A program made the translations under genes and the position numbers. The notes beneath the pieces are model-generated. The model was not told where the DNA came from and ran no database searches. It was given only the letters and a program-made list of their open reading frames with translations. Below are positions 63,095 through 64,000 of a DNA stretch of 64,000 nt, in pieces (position 1 is the stretch's first letter; each line of letters opens with the position of its first letter). Source of the DNA: Adiantum capillus-veneris (lineage: Eukaryota; Streptophyta; Polypodiopsida; Polypodiales; Pteridaceae); NCBI GenBank assembly GCA_014529385.2, contig CM043960.1:28983396-29047395 (forward strand), in the 5' to 3' direction.

Positions 63095-64000
63095 TGTAAC
63101 AGTTAATACATATTTAGGAAATTTGGGAAAAATGCATAATTTTGGGACAATTCTTTGTAGTTATCACTTGACTTCTTGTTGTGCTATGTTGCACTGTTAT
63201 CCGGCGATAGTGATTGTCAAGATGTCACAAGCAAAGCTAACAATATTATGTTGGGTTGTATTTGTTGTCATGTATTGAGTGTCAAGGTTGCATTTTGACT
63301 ATCAAGTATTGGGGAGTGTTAGGTTTTTGTCATGTTAGTGAGTGAATTGTGTTGGGTGGCAAATGTAGGATGTAAAATGCCAAATCTCATTTTGCAAATT
63401 TATGAAGTGTGTCGAGATGTTATGGTTACTTTCTACAACATCAAAAACACCACAAAGCAAGACTTTTTGCAATGCAAAACTATATAAAATTGATGGATGA
63501 TAGATGAGACTTGATCAAGCTATGTGTTTTAAGCAACAACACATATGAATATCTCACCAATACATAAAGCTTAGTGTGCTAAGATTTTGTGCTCACATTC
63601 TATATCATAAAGCTAGCACCACAATGCAAGACTGCAATACAAAATGCATAGAATTGATGAATGATAGAAGAGACACACAAATAGTCCATTTGCACATAAA
63701 AAGTAAGACTTCTCACTCTTGCATGGGAGTTGAGATGGTCTAGGGATGTTAAGACATTGAGTACCAAAAACAACTAAGAAAAAATAATTGAGAGAAGTCC
63801 CAAACTTGTAGTTTTCATCATCTAAAAACCTCTACATGCAAACAAACGTGGTAAGGTGTGTTGTTGATTTACTTAGGAGGACATGTAAGTGTACATCAAC
63901 ACTTGATGAAAACAATGAAATTTTTGAAGGATTCTATAGTGTTTCATGAGGATGATAAATAAGCTTGAGTTTGAGAAACTACATTACAAGATCTTGCGTG
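63095..64000. other. AT-rich sequence of unknown identity breaking family 2 RT
   Basis: Starts TGTAAC directly at the break, which would suit an LTR boundary. A purine run 'ggggag' followed by TGTTAGG at 63317 would also suit a polypurine tract and LTR start. No protein motif and no second copy of this sequence was seen in the window, so its nature is open. Confidence 0.4.

Overview
This is nuclear DNA of a land plant, built almost entirely of nested and decayed transposable elements. GT-AG introns, Ty3/gypsy LTR elements, Helitrons, a LINE tail, very long GA/CA microsatellites and many broken PPR fragments with a fern/lycophyte-like phrasing (xALVDMYxKCG) point to a seed-free plant, most likely a fern. 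The species cannot be fixed from sequence alone.

Left part (1-20 kb). A decayed gypsy copy ('family 2') supplies an LTR/PBS relic near 3.0-3.4 kb and a gag relic at 14.3-16.4 kb. A younger gypsy element, 'element 1' (5415-13994, minus strand, 5-bp target duplication ATAAA), sits between these relics. It carries gag, protease, RT, RNase H, integrase and an extra 3' reading frame with a coiled coil. A LINE 3' end follows at 16.4-17.0 kb, then 2 kb of compound GA/CA arrays.

Middle part (20-46 kb). There are local repeats, a broken GIY-YIG nuclease and copy 1 of a 4.5-4.9 kb segmental duplication (22579-27085). Next comes an AT-rich Helitron on the minus strand (Rep/HUH plus PIF1 helicase, 40376 to 27084). 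Its helicase is split by a 9.5-kb insert with inverted-repeat ends (about 27341-36828). The insert holds four genes, two convergent pairs: unknown genes A and B on plus, and on minus a DDE-transposase-like gene D and gene C, a histone-H3-like protein. Gene C begins with the exact H3 tail MARTKQTAR and ends in a well-conserved H3 histone fold, with about 165 residues of acidic sequence in place of the K9-P16 segment. It is the most striking object in the window. PPR relics, a diverged third copy of part of the duplication, and nested short LTR/PBS units follow.

Right part (46-64 kb). Copy 2 of the segmental duplication (46173-51025) is followed by a broken protein kinase and a second, diverged Helitron Rep gene. 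The 5' LTR of an intact-fronted family 2 gypsy element (55491 onward) cuts that Rep gene. This element has LTR, tRNA-Asp-type PBS, gag with four zinc knuckles, protease and RT, and loses homology inside RT near 63.1 kb. No ordinary host gene, tRNA, rRNA or CRISPR array was recognised.
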